From: Betaproteobacteria bacterium | Lineage (GTDB): Bacteria > Pseudomonadota > Gammaproteobacteria > Burkholderiales > SG8-39 | Reading direction: 5' to 3' | Assembly (NCBI GenBank): GCA_016210745.1 | Contig: JACQTO010000125.1 | Span: forward strand, 1 to 64,000 | DNA: 64,000 bases | Part shown: positions 7,861-19,100 of the stretch, in pieces | How the letters are laid out: each line of letters opens with the position of its first letter | Numbering within the stretch: the stretch's first letter is position 1 | Program-made: the position numbers and the translations under genes | The notes under the pieces: model-generated | Seen by the model: only the letters and a program-made list of their open reading frames with translations | What the model was told of the DNA's origin: nothing | Databases searched by the model: none

Positions 7861-9198
7861 CTACGGTAGCGTCTTCAAGACCTGGCGCACGGTCTCGAAC
7901 ATGCGCTCCACGTGGGCGCGCTCGGCGACCAGGGGCGGCGCTATCACGAGCGTGTCGCCGCTGGTGCGCAGCCACATGCCGAGTTCGAACGCGCGCACCG
8001 TGGCTTCGAAGCCCCGCGCGCCGGGTGCGCCGGGCCGCGGCTCGAGGTCGATGCCGGCGGCAAGTCCAAAGCTGCGGATGTCCTGCACCAGCCGTTCGCC
8101 CTTCAGCGCATGCGCGAGATCCTGGAAATGCCCCTCCAGAGCGCGGCCGCGCACGAACAGCGCCTCCTTTTCATACAAGTCGATCGCCGCGCAGGCCGCA
8201 GCGGCGGCAAGCGGGTGTCCCGAGTAGGTGTAGCCGTGAAACAGTTCGATGCCGGGGGGCGAATCATTGACGATGGCGTCGTGCACTTCCTGGCGGACCG
8301 CGACCCCGCCCATCGGCACCATGCCGTTATTGACACCCTTGGCGAAGGTGATCGCGTCGGGCGTCACGCCGAAGCGCTCCGCCGCGGTGGCCGCGCCGAC
8401 GCGGCCGAAACCGGTGATCACTTCGTCGAAAATCAGGAGGATGGCGTGGCGCGTGCAGATATCCCGCAGGCGCTCCAAGTAGCCCTTGGGCGGCACCAGT
8501 ACGCCGGCGGAGCCTCCGACCGGTTCGACGATCACGGCCGCGATGTTCGACGCGTCGTGCAACGCGATGATGTGCGTCTCGAGGTGGTCGGCGAGGTGCG
8601 CACCCCAGTCGGGCTGGCCGCGCGAATACGCCTGATGCTCGCGCGAATAGGTGTGCGGCAGGTGATCGACGCGCGCCAGCAGGTTCGCCGCGAATGCCTT
8701 GCGGTTCGCCGGCATCCCGCCCACCGACATGCCGCCGAAAATCACGCCGAGATAACCGCGCGCGCGGCCCACCAGCAGCGTTCGCTGCGGCTCGCCGCGC
8801 GCGCGGTGGTAGGCCAGCGCGATCTTCAGCGCAGTATCGGCCGCCTCCGAGCCCGAATTGGTGAAGAACACGCGGTTGAGTCCGGTAGGCATCAGCGATG
8901 CGATGCGTGAGGCTGCCTCGAATGCGACCGGATGGCCCATCTGGAACGGCGGCGCAAAATCGAGCTCGTCGAACTGGCGCACGATCGCCTGTTTGATTTC
9001 CTGGCGGCCGTGTCCGGCGGGCACGCACCACAGCCCCGACAACGAGTCGATGATCTCGCGCCCGCCGGCGCTGCGATAGAAAACGCCCTTCGCCCCGACT
9101 AGCAGGCGCGGCGCTTCCTTGAAACTGCGGTTGGCGGTGAACGGCATCCAGTGGTGCCGCAGGTCCAAACCCGTGTCTGCCGGGTGCTTGTCCATCAT
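7861..9198 (-). CDS. Class III aminotransferase (omega-amino acid:pyruvate type)
   Basis: 445 residues. PLP-enzyme motifs are clear: the phosphate-binding NSGSEA near 115, the cofactor-nitrogen Asp in LIFDEVITGFGR, and the Schiff-base Lys in TFAKGVNNG. The N-terminal HHWMPFTANR and the GLWCVPAGHG segment are characteristic of beta-alanine/omega-amino acid:pyruvate transaminases. It would move an amino group from a terminal amine or omega-amino acid to pyruvate. Two ATGs are adjacent at the start; the second (9195) has better spacing to GGAGG. No pathway partner is adjacent, so the substrate is uncertain. Confidence 0.9.
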   Translation of the reverse strand: MMDKHPADTGLDLRHHWMPFTANRSFKEAPRLLVGAKGVFYRSAGGREIIDSLSGLWCVPAGHGRQEIKQAIVRQFDELDFAPPFQMGHPVAFEAASRIASLMPTGLNRVFFTNSGSEAADTALKIALAYHRARGEPQRTLLVGRARGYLGVIFGGMSVGGMPANRKAFAANLLARVDHLPHTYSREHQAYSRGQPDWGAHLADHLETHIIALHDASNIAAVIVEPVGGSAGVLVPPKGYLERLRDICTRHAILLIFDEVITGFGRVGAATAAERFGVTPDAITFAKGVNNGMVPMGGVAVRQEVHDAIVNDSPPGIELFHGYTYSGHPLAAAAACAAIDLYEKEALFVRGRALEGHFQDLAHALKGERLVQDIRSFGLAAGIDLEPRPGAPGARGFEATVRAFELGMWLRTSGDTLVIAPPLVAERAHVERMFETVRQVLKTLP

Positions 9199-9292
9199 TC
9201 CTCCGCAGCTTAAGACTGGAAAATAGATCCCGCAACTTTCGGCGCGCCGCCGCTCGCGGTGTCTCGGGCTGTGTGCCGCTCTCGGGCGCCGA

Positions 9293-9321
9293 GTCGAATG
9301 CCCGGCGCGCTCGATTATAAT
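9293..9321 (+). promoter_or_regulatory. Candidate promoter of the glyoxalase-like gene
   Basis: A perfect -10 TATAAT lies at 9316, with a weak -35 (GTCGAA) 17 bases upstream. The gene's RBS, GGGAG, follows shortly after. Confidence 0.45.
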
Positions 9322-9344
9322 GGGGACAGAATCGGGAGACGCAA

Positions 9345-10184
9345 ATGCGAAAACATATCCAAGGCATCGATCATGTCGTGTTTGCGGTTCGCGATCTCGA
9401 TTTTGCCCGCGATACCTTCGCGCGCATGGGTTTCACGGTGACCCCCCGCGGTTTCCATTCCCTCGGCTCGCAGAACCACTGCGTGATGTTCGCCGAGACC
9501 TACTTGGAACTCTTGTGGCTGCCGCCGGAGTTGAAGACGCGGCCGTTCATCGCTGATTTTCTCGCGCGCGGCGGCGATGGCTTGGCTGCAGTCGCGCTCA
9601 AGACCCGCGATGCGCGCAAGGCACATGCCGAATTGCAGGCCGCCGGGCTCGATCCGACCGAACCGGTGGACTTCTCGCGTCCTGTTGAACTGCCCGAGGG
9701 AATCCGCGATGCGAACTTCCGCACCTTGGACATCGGCCCGGCGCATGTTCCCTGCGGCCGGCTGTTTCTATGCCAGCATTTGACGCCCGAGGCGGTGTGG
9801 CGATCCGAGTGGCAGCGCCATGCAAACGGCGCAGCGGCTCTTGCCGCAATGGCCGTGATCAGCGCTGACATTGCGGCGACGACGAGCGGCTACGAGAGGA
9901 TATTCGATACGAACGCGCGCGATATCGCCGAAGGCCGGCTGATCGAAACCGGAACCGCCTCGATTGCGGTTGCCTCTGGCAAGAGCCTCTCCAGCCGCCT
10001 GCCGGGCGTGTGGATCGCAGCGCGTCCGGCGCCTCTGATCGCGGCGCTATTTGTCCGCGTGGCGGATCGGGCTCTAGCCGACAAACACCTGCGCCGCGGC
10101 GGATTTCACCCGGTGCGAATGCCCGACGGATCGCTCGCCCTGGGCGCCGCGGAAGCGCACGGCGTGGCGATGGTGTTCGGCTGA
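9345..10184 (+). CDS. VOC-superfamily glyoxalase-like protein
   Basis: 279 residues. It opens with GIDHVVFAVRDLDFARDTFARMGFTV, the beta-alpha-beta-beta-beta start of a vicinal-oxygen-chelate module, with a candidate metal His. It has the length and layout of glyoxalase-like domain proteins (PF13468 type), with a second module near residue 155 onward. The RBS GGGAG precedes the ATG. Proteins of this kind bind a divalent metal and act as isomerases, dioxygenases or binding proteins; the substrate is not predictable here. The -10 element TATAAT just upstream suggests its own promoter. Confidence 0.82.
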   Translation: MRKHIQGIDHVVFAVRDLDFARDTFARMGFTVTPRGFHSLGSQNHCVMFAETYLELLWLPPELKTRPFIADFLARGGDGLAAVALKTRDARKAHAELQAAGLDPTEPVDFSRPVELPEGIRDANFRTLDIGPAHVPCGRLFLCQHLTPEAVWRSEWQRHANGAAALAAMAVISADIAATTSGYERIFDTNARDIAEGRLIETGTASIAVASGKSLSSRLPGVWIAARPAPLIAALFVRVADRALADKHLRRGGFHPVRMPDGSLALGAAEAHGVAMVFG

Positions 10185-10242
10185 GTTCGGGTTTCCCCCA
10201 GGAGCATTGACCGACTTGGCGTGGAATTGGTTTTCTATTAGG

Positions 10243-10288
10243 TCTCCACATTTTGTTCAGTTGCGTGCAACTGAACAAAATGTGGAGA
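10243..10288. repeat. Long perfect hairpin, family copy H1
   Basis: Two 22-base arms separated by two bases are perfectly complementary. The left arm begins TCTCC and ends CAGTTGC. It lies between the convergent glyoxalase-like and BcrB-like genes. The arm ends match copies H2 and H3 while the middle differs with full compensation. No T-run follows on either strand, so it is not a standard intrinsic terminator. Confidence 0.8.
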
Positions 10289-10368
10289 TTGATAGCGGCA
10301 ATGGCAGCACCGCTGCTTCCAGCTCGTTGGATTGGCGCCCTACGCAGGTTCAATAATTCAACAACCCG

Positions 10369-11676
10369 TCAGGCGGCCAGCTTACGCAGGTTCAGTTGCT
10401 CCATGAATGCGTCCACCCGGTTCTGGGCGCGCACTTCGTCGAACTCCCGCTCATCGCCCATGTTGCCTTCGTAGGTCATGACCGGAATGCCGGCGGCGGC
10501 CAACCCTTGGCGGTTTTGCATGACCCCCAGCGACAATCCTTCGCAGCCGCGATTGAGATGCATCATGACGCCGTCGACCTTCCATTCGCGCACGATGGTC
10601 TTCATCATCTCGGTCTTGATGGTCGGGTCGAAGAAGTGCTGCCACAGCGGCTTTGACAGGTTCCAGTCGGCATACAGGCGCAGCGCCTGGTCGCGCGTGG
10701 CGATGTCGATGCCCTTGTCCATGGGGGTGGTGCGCGGTCCCCAGGTTCCGTCCGGCCTGGTTTCCCAGGTGCCTTCCAGCCCGAAGGTGTACAGCGAACC
10801 GATCGACACGGCCCCGTACAGTTCCAGGTAGCGGAAGATCTTGAGGAAGCCCCACGGAGGCTGGGTGTCGGACATGATCCGGCAGCGCTCGGTGGGCACT
10901 GCCGCTATTCCGCGCGCCACCCGGTCCCTGACTTCGTCGCGCAATTCCTCGTAGAAGTCGGCGCACCACTGCGAAGACTTATGCAGAACAGAGAGCACGT
11001 ACAGCGAGTACATCGTCTTTTCGTCGAGCGGGGCGGGCACGGCTTTGTTGAAGCTGCAGATTTCCGCCCATAGCGAGGTCGCCCGCATTTCATTCTTCAC
11101 CGCGCGGATCAGCAGCCCATCGTCGCATTTGCGCCCGGTAGCCTTTTCAACAAAATCGATCGATTCGTGCAACTGTGCCACCACATAGTTCAGCCGATCT
11201 TCGTCCATATCGCGGTAGGGACCGACGTTCACGTCGACGTAGAACTCCGGCACCCCCTCGTGGCGCGAGGCATGCTGATACCACTTCGAGTGGCTGCAGC
11301 AAATCTGGGTCTGGAAGTTGAACGCCGGCTTGGGAAACTCGCCACCGAGCACGTATTTGTTCAGATGCATGCTGCCCCAATAGATGCGCATGTAGGCACA
11401 CGCGTCCCGGGCGAAGCCGACGGCTTCGCTCGCATCCATGCATTCCTTGGCGAACTTGTGGTCGTGGGATATTCCCGCTGCGTAGGGCTCTCCGGTCAGC
11501 GGGTAAACGTCGTCGCCGAGCGCTGTAGGAATGGCATCGAAGGACCAACCGGCGCCGCCCCAGCGAATGCCGCCTTTCTCATGGGCCTTGGCGTAGTTGA
11601 TGTAATACTGCTCGCGCAACGCCTTGGCCTTTTTCCAGAGCTTGAGCGGTTCGGTGGGATACCTGACTGCAGCCAT
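10369..11676 (-). CDS. Benzoyl-CoA reductase subunit B / 2-hydroxyacyl-CoA dehydratase family
   Basis: 435 residues from the internal ATG at 11676, chosen because GAGGAG lies upstream and the length then fits the roughly 435-residue BcrB family; the ORF track adds 35 non-family residues. Family marks are the closing block [20 protein letters not shown] and cysteines in QICCSHSKW and NRGCEGLS that could hold an iron-sulfur cluster. In class I benzoyl-CoA reductases this subunit pairs with BcrC to hold the substrate site, fed by the ATP-driven BcrAD activator. None of those partners is adjacent, so the function of this lone copy is open. Confidence 0.85.
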   Translation of the reverse strand: MAAVRYPTEPLKLWKKAKALREQYYINYAKAHEKGGIRWGGAGWSFDAIPTALGDDVYPLTGEPYAAGISHDHKFAKECMDASEAVGFARDACAYMRIYWGSMHLNKYVLGGEFPKPAFNFQTQICCSHSKWYQHASRHEGVPEFYVDVNVGPYRDMDEDRLNYVVAQLHESIDFVEKATGRKCDDGLLIRAVKNEMRATSLWAEICSFNKAVPAPLDEKTMYSLYVLSVLHKSSQWCADFYEELRDEVRDRVARGIAAVPTERCRIMSDTQPPWGFLKIFRYLELYGAVSIGSLYTFGLEGTWETRPDGTWGPRTTPMDKGIDIATRDQALRLYADWNLSKPLWQHFFDPTIKTEMMKTIVREWKVDGVMMHLNRGCEGLSLGVMQNRQGLAAAGIPVMTYEGNMGDEREFDEVRAQNRVDAFMEQLNLRKLAA

Positions 11677-11766
11677 CGTGATGACACTCCTCGTTGAAAC
11701 GCCTGTTATCGAGCGCGGGTCGCGCAAGACCACCGCGAGAGCCGCTGGGTCAGGTGACAGGCAGAC

Positions 11767-11784
11767 TGAATGATTGTTCATTCA
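11767..11784. promoter_or_regulatory. TetR/FadR-like operator upstream of the BcrB-like gene
   Basis: TGAATGATTGTTCATTCA is a perfect 7-4-7 inverted repeat about 90 bases upstream of the chosen start. Its arms equal those I recall for the Bacillus FadR box (TGAATGA-N4-TCATTCA), a site for an acyl-CoA-responsive TetR-family repressor. That would suit a CoA-thioester enzyme. Binding is inferred. Confidence 0.5.
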
Positions 11785-11862
11785 GCAAAAAATTAACACG
11801 GGCACCGGCGAAAAACAAGGCGCATTCCCGCACAGGCGTAGAGGATATTCAGGTTCGCGCAT

Positions 11863-11990
11863 GGATCCCAAGTCGGCATAGCCCGAACCGAAGAAGGTGG
11901 TTTTGCTTCTCATCAATCTCCCCCTCTTTGCGCAGTTGCTCGCAACTGCGCAAAGAGGGGGAGACGAATTTTAGAAACCAAGTCTTCGCC
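11863..11990. repeat. Hairpin repeat unit, family copy H2
   Basis: Two perfectly complementary 23-base arms (11917-11939 and 11942-11964) start TCTCC and end CAGTTGC. The unit extends left: GGATCC, then GGCATAGCC, GAACCGA, GGTTTTGC and TCAATCTC match copy H3 in the same order. ACCAA..TCTTC follows in both. It lies in the gap between the BcrB-like gene and the 3' end of hemB. Confidence 0.8.
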
Positions 11991-12050
11991 AAATTTGTCG
12001 GCGTGTGTAACCCGCAAGGCTGTCTTGAACAGCGCTGGAATTAGGCGCGC

Positions 12051-13237
<1,187 letters not shown>

Positions 13238-13267
<30 letters not shown>

Positions 13268-13915
13268 GTCTCTAAAACCATGCTGTTGACGTGCCTTATC
13301 AGGAGTGCGGCTCTGCGCGGGTATTTCCCCGAACCATGCGCCGATTACCTCGCCCGCCTCTTCGATTCCGGTTCGTTTCAGGCTGGAAAACAGCTGTGCG
13401 CTCCACAAGGGCGAGCGCGAAAAGAGCTCGCGACGCACCTCTTCCAAAACCTTTCGCGCTTCCGCGCGTGAGAGTTTATCCGCTTTCGAAAGCAGCGCGT
13501 GCATCGGCTTGCCGGTTACCTGAAACCATTCGAGCAGACCCCAGTCGAGCTCGGTCAGGGCATGGCGTATGTCCATGACGAGGACAAGTCCGGCAAGCGC
13601 TGAACGCGTGTGCAGGTAATCCCCGAGCAGCCTTCCCCAGGGTTTGCGCGCGTGCTTCGCGATCTTGGCGTAGCCGTAGCCGGGCAGGTCGACGAGAAAG
13701 CGATCGTCACCCAGACTGTAATAATTGATAAGCTGGGTTCTCCCCGGGGTCTTGCTCACGAATGCAAGGCGCCCCTGACCGACCAGCGTGTTGAGGGCGC
13801 TGGACTTGCCGGCATTCGAGCGGCCGGCGAAGGCAACCTCACAGCGGCTCTCCGCCGGCAGATCCCAGGGCTCCAGGGCGCTTTTGAAGAAAATGGCCTG
13901 CCGAAAGAGACTCAT
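13238..13915 (-). CDS. engB: Ribosome biogenesis GTPase EngB (YsxC/YihA)
   Basis: 225 residues from MSLFRQAIFF at 13915; the track's start 12 codons upstream overlaps the neighbouring leader and is not conserved. The P-loop GRSNAGKS, switch motif TPGRTQ, DLPGYG and the TKADK-like SKADKLS motif identify the circularly ordinary TrmE-Era-EngA-EngB GTPase clan. EngB is an essential factor for large-subunit assembly. The last ~12 codons overlap the plus-strand sRNA terminator, giving an odd basic tail. The divergent neighbour is cytochrome c4, a frequent proteobacterial arrangement. Confidence 0.95.
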
Positions 13916-13984
13916 AGCGCCGAGACTGCCTAACCTGCAGTAGAATTGCAACCTTCAAATCCCACCCCACCCAACGGAGATACG

Positions 13985-14614
13985 ATGAAAAGAGCCTTGG
14001 CCGCAGCGGCTCTTTGCTTGCACGCTGCTGCAGCGATCGCGGCGGAGTTGCCCAGGGGGGATGCCGAAAAGGGCAAGGGCATTGCGGCACAGGTGTGCGC
14101 GGCATGCCACGGCGCCGACGGCAACAGCCCGACCCCTGCAAACCCGAGGCTGGGCGGCCAAATCGAGGAATACACGTATAAGCAGCTGATGAACTTCAAA
14201 ACGCTCGCCGGCAAGAAGCCGGAGCGCGAGAGTCCCGTCATGGGGGCGATGGCCGCCGGCCTATCGCCTGAAGACATGCGCAACGTCGCGGCGTATTTCG
14301 CCAGCCAAAAGGAGAGCCAAGGCCAGGCGAAGAACAAGGAAACCGTGTTTTTTGGCCGCAAGCTATATCGCGGAGGCGATGCGGCCAAAGGGCTGCCGGC
14401 CTGTGCGGGCTGCCACGGCGCCGACGGCAGCGGCATTCCCGTGCAGTATCCGCGCCTAGCTGGACAGTACGCCGAATACACCAGCGCCCAGCTCAAGGCG
14501 TTCCGCGACGGCCAGCGCACGAATGACCCCAACCGCATGATGCGCACTATCGCATCGCGAATGAACGACAAGGAAATCGCCTCGGTTTCCGATTACATCG
14601 CCGGCCTGCGCTAG
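13985..14614 (+). CDS. Diheme cytochrome c4
   Basis: 209 residues from MKRALAAAALCL, which gives a clean Sec signal peptide ending AIAA; the track's start adds 13 residues of leader. Two heme-binding CxxCH motifs (CAACH and CAGCH), each followed by GADG, lie in two similar halves, the hallmark of cytochrome c4. It carries electrons in the periplasm towards terminal oxidases. Conserved methionines that could serve as distal ligands are seen in VMGAMA and MMRTIA. Divergent from engB. Confidence 0.93.
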   Translation: MKRALAAAALCLHAAAAIAAELPRGDAEKGKGIAAQVCAACHGADGNSPTPANPRLGGQIEEYTYKQLMNFKTLAGKKPERESPVMGAMAAGLSPEDMRNVAAYFASQKESQGQAKNKETVFFGRKLYRGGDAAKGLPACAGCHGADGSGIPVQYPRLAGQYAEYTSAQLKAFRDGQRTNDPNRMMRTIASRMNDKEIASVSDYIAGLR

Positions 14615-14707
14615 TCTGGCGCAGTTTCTTCACCCGCAATGGGTGGCTGACGGGGTGCATCCCCGCCATGGACCTGTGATACCGAGCGTTGGGCAATAAG
14701 CGTATCG

Positions 14708-14733
14708 GGAATAACCCGACGGTGCCGGCCGTT
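14708..14733 (+). promoter_or_regulatory. Possible ECF-type promoter of the sigma/anti-sigma operon
   Basis: GGAAT and CGTT are separated by 17 bases, close to the GGAAC-N16/17-CGTT form used by many ECF sigma factors. The predicted start would leave a very short leader before the sigma gene. Autoregulation is inferred. Confidence 0.35.
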
Positions 14734-14746
14734 TACGGGGTAGGCG

Positions 14747-15256
14747 ATGCTGCAGATGAATCCCGACCCGATCGTTGATCATATTCCGCGATTGCGCCGC
14801 TATGCGCGTGCGCTCGTGGGCGATCGCCACTCGGCCGACGATCTGGTGCAGGATACCCTGGAGCGCGCGTGCAACAAGTTCCATTTGTGGCGCTCGGGCA
14901 GCGATCTGCGGGCGTGGTTGTTTACCGTCATGCACAACGTGTTCGTCAACCAGGTGCGCGGCGCACGCAACCAAGTCGAGCAAAGCATGGACGAGGTTCC
15001 CGTGGTGGCGGCACGGGCGACGCAGGGTGACGCGCTCGAACTTGCCGAAGTGGACCGCGCATTGCGCGCGCTGCCGGCCGAGCAGCGCGAGGTGTTGCTC
15101 CTGATTGCCGTGGAGCAGTTGAGTTATGTCGAGGTGAGTCGAGTGCTTTCGGTGCCGATCGGAACGGTCATGTCGCGGTTGTCTCGGGCGCGAGAGCGCA
15201 TGCGAATTGCAGTGGCGGGCGCTCAGGCGACGGCGCCATTGAAGGTGGTGAAATGA
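14747..15256 (+). CDS. ECF-family RNA polymerase sigma factor
   Basis: 169 residues with region 2 (residues 10-75, including SADDLVQDTLERA and the WLFTVMHN DNA-melting part) and region 4 (about 110-160, LSYVEVSRVLSVPIGTVMSRLSRARERM). Region 3 is absent, as in all ECF sigmas. It directs RNA polymerase to a small regulon. The ATG follows a short leader with a possible self-recognised promoter. It overlaps the next gene by four bases (ATGA), the usual sigma/anti-sigma coupling. Confidence 0.93.
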   Translation: MLQMNPDPIVDHIPRLRRYARALVGDRHSADDLVQDTLERACNKFHLWRSGSDLRAWLFTVMHNVFVNQVRGARNQVEQSMDEVPVVAARATQGDALELAEVDRALRALPAEQREVLLLIAVEQLSYVEVSRVLSVPIGTVMSRLSRARERMRIAVAGAQATAPLKVVK

Positions 15257-15999
15257 GGCCGGTGGGTGAAAGAGAATTGCACGCGTACGTTGACGGCACG
15301 CTGCCGCAGGCGCAGCGCGCCGAGGTAGAAGCGTTTCTTGCAGAGCGGCCTGCCGAGAACGAGCAGGTGCGCGCCTGGGCCGCGCAGAATGCGGCGTTGC
15401 GTGCTCTCTATAACCCGGTGCTGAAGGAGGCAGTGCCCGAGCGTCTTCGAGCCGCCCTAGCACCGCGGCGCTGGCAGAAATATGCGCTTGCGGCGAGTCT
15501 GCTGTTTGTCGGCATCGCAGTAGGCTGGATCGTTCGCGGAACGGTGTCCGTGCCGGCTTCTTCGGTACTGGCCTCCTTTGCGCGCCAGGCGGCGATCGCA
15601 CATGCTGTGTACGCGCCCGAGGTGCGCCATCCGGTGGAAGTCGGGGCCGACCAGGAAGATCACCTATTCAAGTGGCTTTCGAAGCGGCTCGGTACCGATC
15701 TGAAGTCGCCGCGGCTGTCGCCGCTTGGCTTTGAGCTGGTCGGCGGACGGCTGCTTTCGGGGCCGCAGGGTCCGGTGGCGCAATTCATGTACCAGGACGC
15801 TAAGGGCCAGCGACTCACGCTCTACATTTCGGCGCAAAGACGCGAGGGCCTCGACACCGCTTTCCGCTTCAGCCAAGAAGACCGCGTTTCCGTTTTCTAT
15901 TGGGTCGATCGCAACTACGGCTACGCGCTCTCCGGCGAGATCGGACGCGAGGCGCTGCTCAGGGTGGCAAACACGGTCTACAGGCAACTCAACCCGTAG
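15253..15999 (+). CDS. Transmembrane anti-sigma factor
   Basis: 248 residues. The N-terminal RELHAYVDGTLP block is the anti-sigma domain that clamps the ECF factor. It lacks the HxxxCxxC zinc residues of ZAS proteins. One membrane helix lies near residues 78-96 (YALAASLLFVGIAVGWIV), so the remaining 150 residues are periplasmic and presumably sense the signal. Start overlaps the sigma gene stop, giving translational coupling. It ends directly at hairpin repeat H3. The signal is unknown. Confidence 0.88.
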   Translation: MRPVGERELHAYVDGTLPQAQRAEVEAFLAERPAENEQVRAWAAQNAALRALYNPVLKEAVPERLRAALAPRRWQKYALAASLLFVGIAVGWIVRGTVSVPASSVLASFARQAAIAHAVYAPEVRHPVEVGADQEDHLFKWLSKRLGTDLKSPRLSPLGFELVGGRLLSGPQGPVAQFMYQDAKGQRLTLYISAQRREGLDTAFRFSQEDRVSVFYWVDRNYGYALSGEIGREALLRVANTVYRQLNP

Positions 16000-16130
16000 G
16001 ATCCGTTGAGCCCCGGCATAGCCGGAACCGATGAGGGGTTGATTTTGCCTCTTTGTCAATCTCGTGTTTTCGTGCAGTTGCGAAGCTGCAACTGCACGAA
16101 AACACGAGACCTATACAACACCAAATTCTT
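15999..16130. repeat. Hairpin repeat unit, family copy H3
   Basis: Two perfect 22-base arms (16060-16081 and 16088-16109) begin TCTCG and end CAGTTGC. The left flank (GGATCC, GGCATAGCC, GAACCGA, GATTTTGC, TCAATCTC) matches copy H2 element by element. The unit begins at the last base of the anti-sigma stop codon and lies between convergent genes. Confidence 0.8.
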
Positions 16131-16168
16131 CTCGTTCGCTTGATCGCCCTCGGCCGCTCCTGCGCAGC

Positions 16169-19100
16169 TCAGCTTCCTGGTGCGCTGATTGTCGGCAGGG
16201 GAGCTCCCGTCCGCCGTTTCAGGGCGAATTCCTGCAGCCTGTCGAAGTACACGTAGATTACCGGCGTGATGTAGAGCGTCAGGAACTGCGACAGCAGCAG
16301 CCCACCGATCACGGCAAGGCCCAGGGGTCGCCGGGCGTCGCCACCGGCGCCCAGAGAAAGGGCGATCGGAAGACTGCCCATCAACGCGGCGAACGTGGTC
16401 ATCATGATCGGGCGGAAGCGCACCAGACAGGCTTCGAAAATGGCTTGTGGCGCGCTCGTACCCTGGGTGCGTTGCGCCTGCACGGCAAAATCGATCATGA
16501 TGATGGCGTTCTTCTTCACGATTCCGATCAGCATGATGATGCCGACAAAGGCGTACATATTGATCTCCATCCCGAACAAGAGCAGCGTCACCAACGCGCC
16601 CAGCCCCGCAGTGGGCAGCCCGGAAAGAATGGTAATCGGATGGATGAAACTTTCGTAGAGAATGCCTAGAACCAGGTAAATGACCAGAATTGCCATCACC
16701 AGCAGTACGCCCATGCCTCGCAGCGACTCCTGAAACGCCTGCGCGGTGCCCTGGAAGCTGGTGCTGATGGTGGGGGGCACCTGCATTGTCCGCGTCGCTT
16801 TCTCGATCAGGTCAATGCCCTCGGACAGTGACAGGCCCGCTCGCAGGTCGAAGGAGATGGTCACTGAAGGCAGTTGACCGAGGTGGCTCACGCTCATCGG
16901 ACCAACGCCATAGCTGAGCTTTGCGACCGCGTTGAGCGGTACCAGCGCAGCGTTCGAGGAACGCACGTAGAGCATCGACAGCGCCGATGGATCGGTCTGA
17001 TAGCGCGGCTCGAGCTCGAGAATCACCGAATACTGGTTGGTGGCGGTGTAGATGTTCGAGATCTGTCGCGAGCCATAGGCGTTGTTTAGCGCCATTTCGA
17101 TCTGTTGGACGCTCACGCCCATGGACGCGGCTTTCTCGCGTTCGATCTCCACCAGCACCTGTGGCCGGGCGATCTGAAGGTCGCTCGTGACACCGACGAT
17201 TCCCGGGATCGACTTCAGCTTGGACTCGATCATCGGCGCCCATCGGTACAGCTCCTCGGTGCTTGCTCCGCGCACCACGTACTGGTAGGGGCTCTTGGTG
17301 AGCTGGCCACCGATGCGAATGGAGGGCACGTTCTGCAGGAACACGTTTACGCCCATCACATTGGAAAGCTTGGGCCGCAGACCTTGGAGCACTTCTTCCA
17401 CCGGCTTGCGCTGCTCGCGCGGCTTGAGCGTGATGGTGAGGCGGGCGACGTTCAGCCCCGGATTGAAGGAGGTCGATCCGATGAAGGCCATGACCGCCTC
17501 GACGTTCGGATCCTCGCGCACGATGTTCACCACGCGGCGCTGGTACTCTTTCATGGCCTCGAAGGAAGTGTCCTGCGGCGCCTCGATGAAGCAGAACATC
17601 TGGCCGGCGTCCTCACTCGGGAGAAAGCCCTTGGGCATGCGCGCGTACAGGACTCCCGTTGCGACGACGATGGCAAAGAACACCACCATGGTCAGTCGCC
17701 CGTGGCCCATGATCCAGCGCAGGCTCCGGCCGTAGGCGCTCCTCACCGCGTCGAACACGTGCTCGCTCCACATGAACACCCTGCCGTGCCTCTGGGCCGC
17801 ATGGGGCTTCAGGATCCGGCTGCACATCATGGGCGTGAGCGTTAGCGACACGAATCCGGAGATGAGCACGGCGACGATGATGGTGACCGCAAACTCGTTC
17901 AGCAGGCGGCCCAGGATGCCGCCCATGAACATCACCGGAATGAACACGGCCGCAAGCGAAATGGTCATCGACAAAATGGTGAAGGAGATTTCCTTGGAAC
18001 CGTCGAAGGTCGCCTGCATGGGCGATTTTCCGGCCTCGATGTGCCTCGTTATGTTTTCCAGCATCACGATGGCGTCATCGACGACGAAGCCCACGCACAG
18101 CGTGAGCGCCATCAGCGAGATGTTGTCCAGGCTGTAGTGGAGAAGGTGCATCACGGAGAAGGTGCCGATGATGCACATCGGCAGCGCCACGCTCGGGATA
18201 ATGGTGGCCGGGACGCTGCGCAGGAACACGAAGATCACTCCCACCACCAGGACGAGCGCGAGGATCAACGAGAACCCCACGTCTTCGACAGATTCGCGGA
18301 TGGTGATGGAGCGGTCGTAGAGCACGCTGATGTCGATGCCGGCAGGGACCTCGGCGCGGAACGTAGGCAGGAGCTTTTTGATCTCGTCCACGACCGCGAT
18401 GGTGTTGGTGCCCGGCTGGCGCTGGACGGCGAGCACGATGCCGCGCTTATCCTTGAAATAGGCGGCCACCTTGTCGTTCTGCACGCCGTCGATCACTCGC
18501 CCGACCTCGTTCAGCCGAATGGGCGAGCCATTGCGGTAGGCGACGATGACCGGCCGGAAAGCGGCGGCGTCGTACAGTTGACCGGTCGCTTGCACGGCGA
18601 ATGTTCGGTCTTTACCGGATAGAGTGCCGGTGGGGAGGTTTACGTTGGCCTGCGCTACCGCCTGCTCGACCTCGTTGATGCCGACCCCCCGCGCGGCGAG
18701 CGCGTTCGGATCGACCTGAACCCGCACCGCGTATTTTTGCTGCCCGAAAACCTGCACCTGCGCCACGCCGCTGATGGTCGAAATTCTCTGGGCAAGGAAC
18801 GTCTCGGCGTACTCGTTGACCGTGGACAGCGGCATCGTGTCGGAGGTCAGTGCCAGGTAAAAGACGGCGGCATCCGCCGGGTTCACCTTGCGGAACGATG
18901 GCGGCGTGGTCATGGTCGAGGGCAACTGGCGGGCGACGGTGGCGATAGCCGACTGAACGTCCTGCGCGGCGGCGTCGATGTCGCGATCGAGCGAGAACTG
19001 CAGGATGATGGCGGTGATGCCCTGGCCGCTCACCGAGGTCATCGAATCGACCCCGGCGATGGTGGTGAACTGCTTCTCCAGCGGGGTGGCCACGGCCGCG

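Noticed and set aside
10243-10288. Hairpins H1-H3 as rho-independent terminators
   Set aside because: None is followed by a T-run on either strand, and the conserved ends plus flank of H2/H3 go beyond what a terminator needs.
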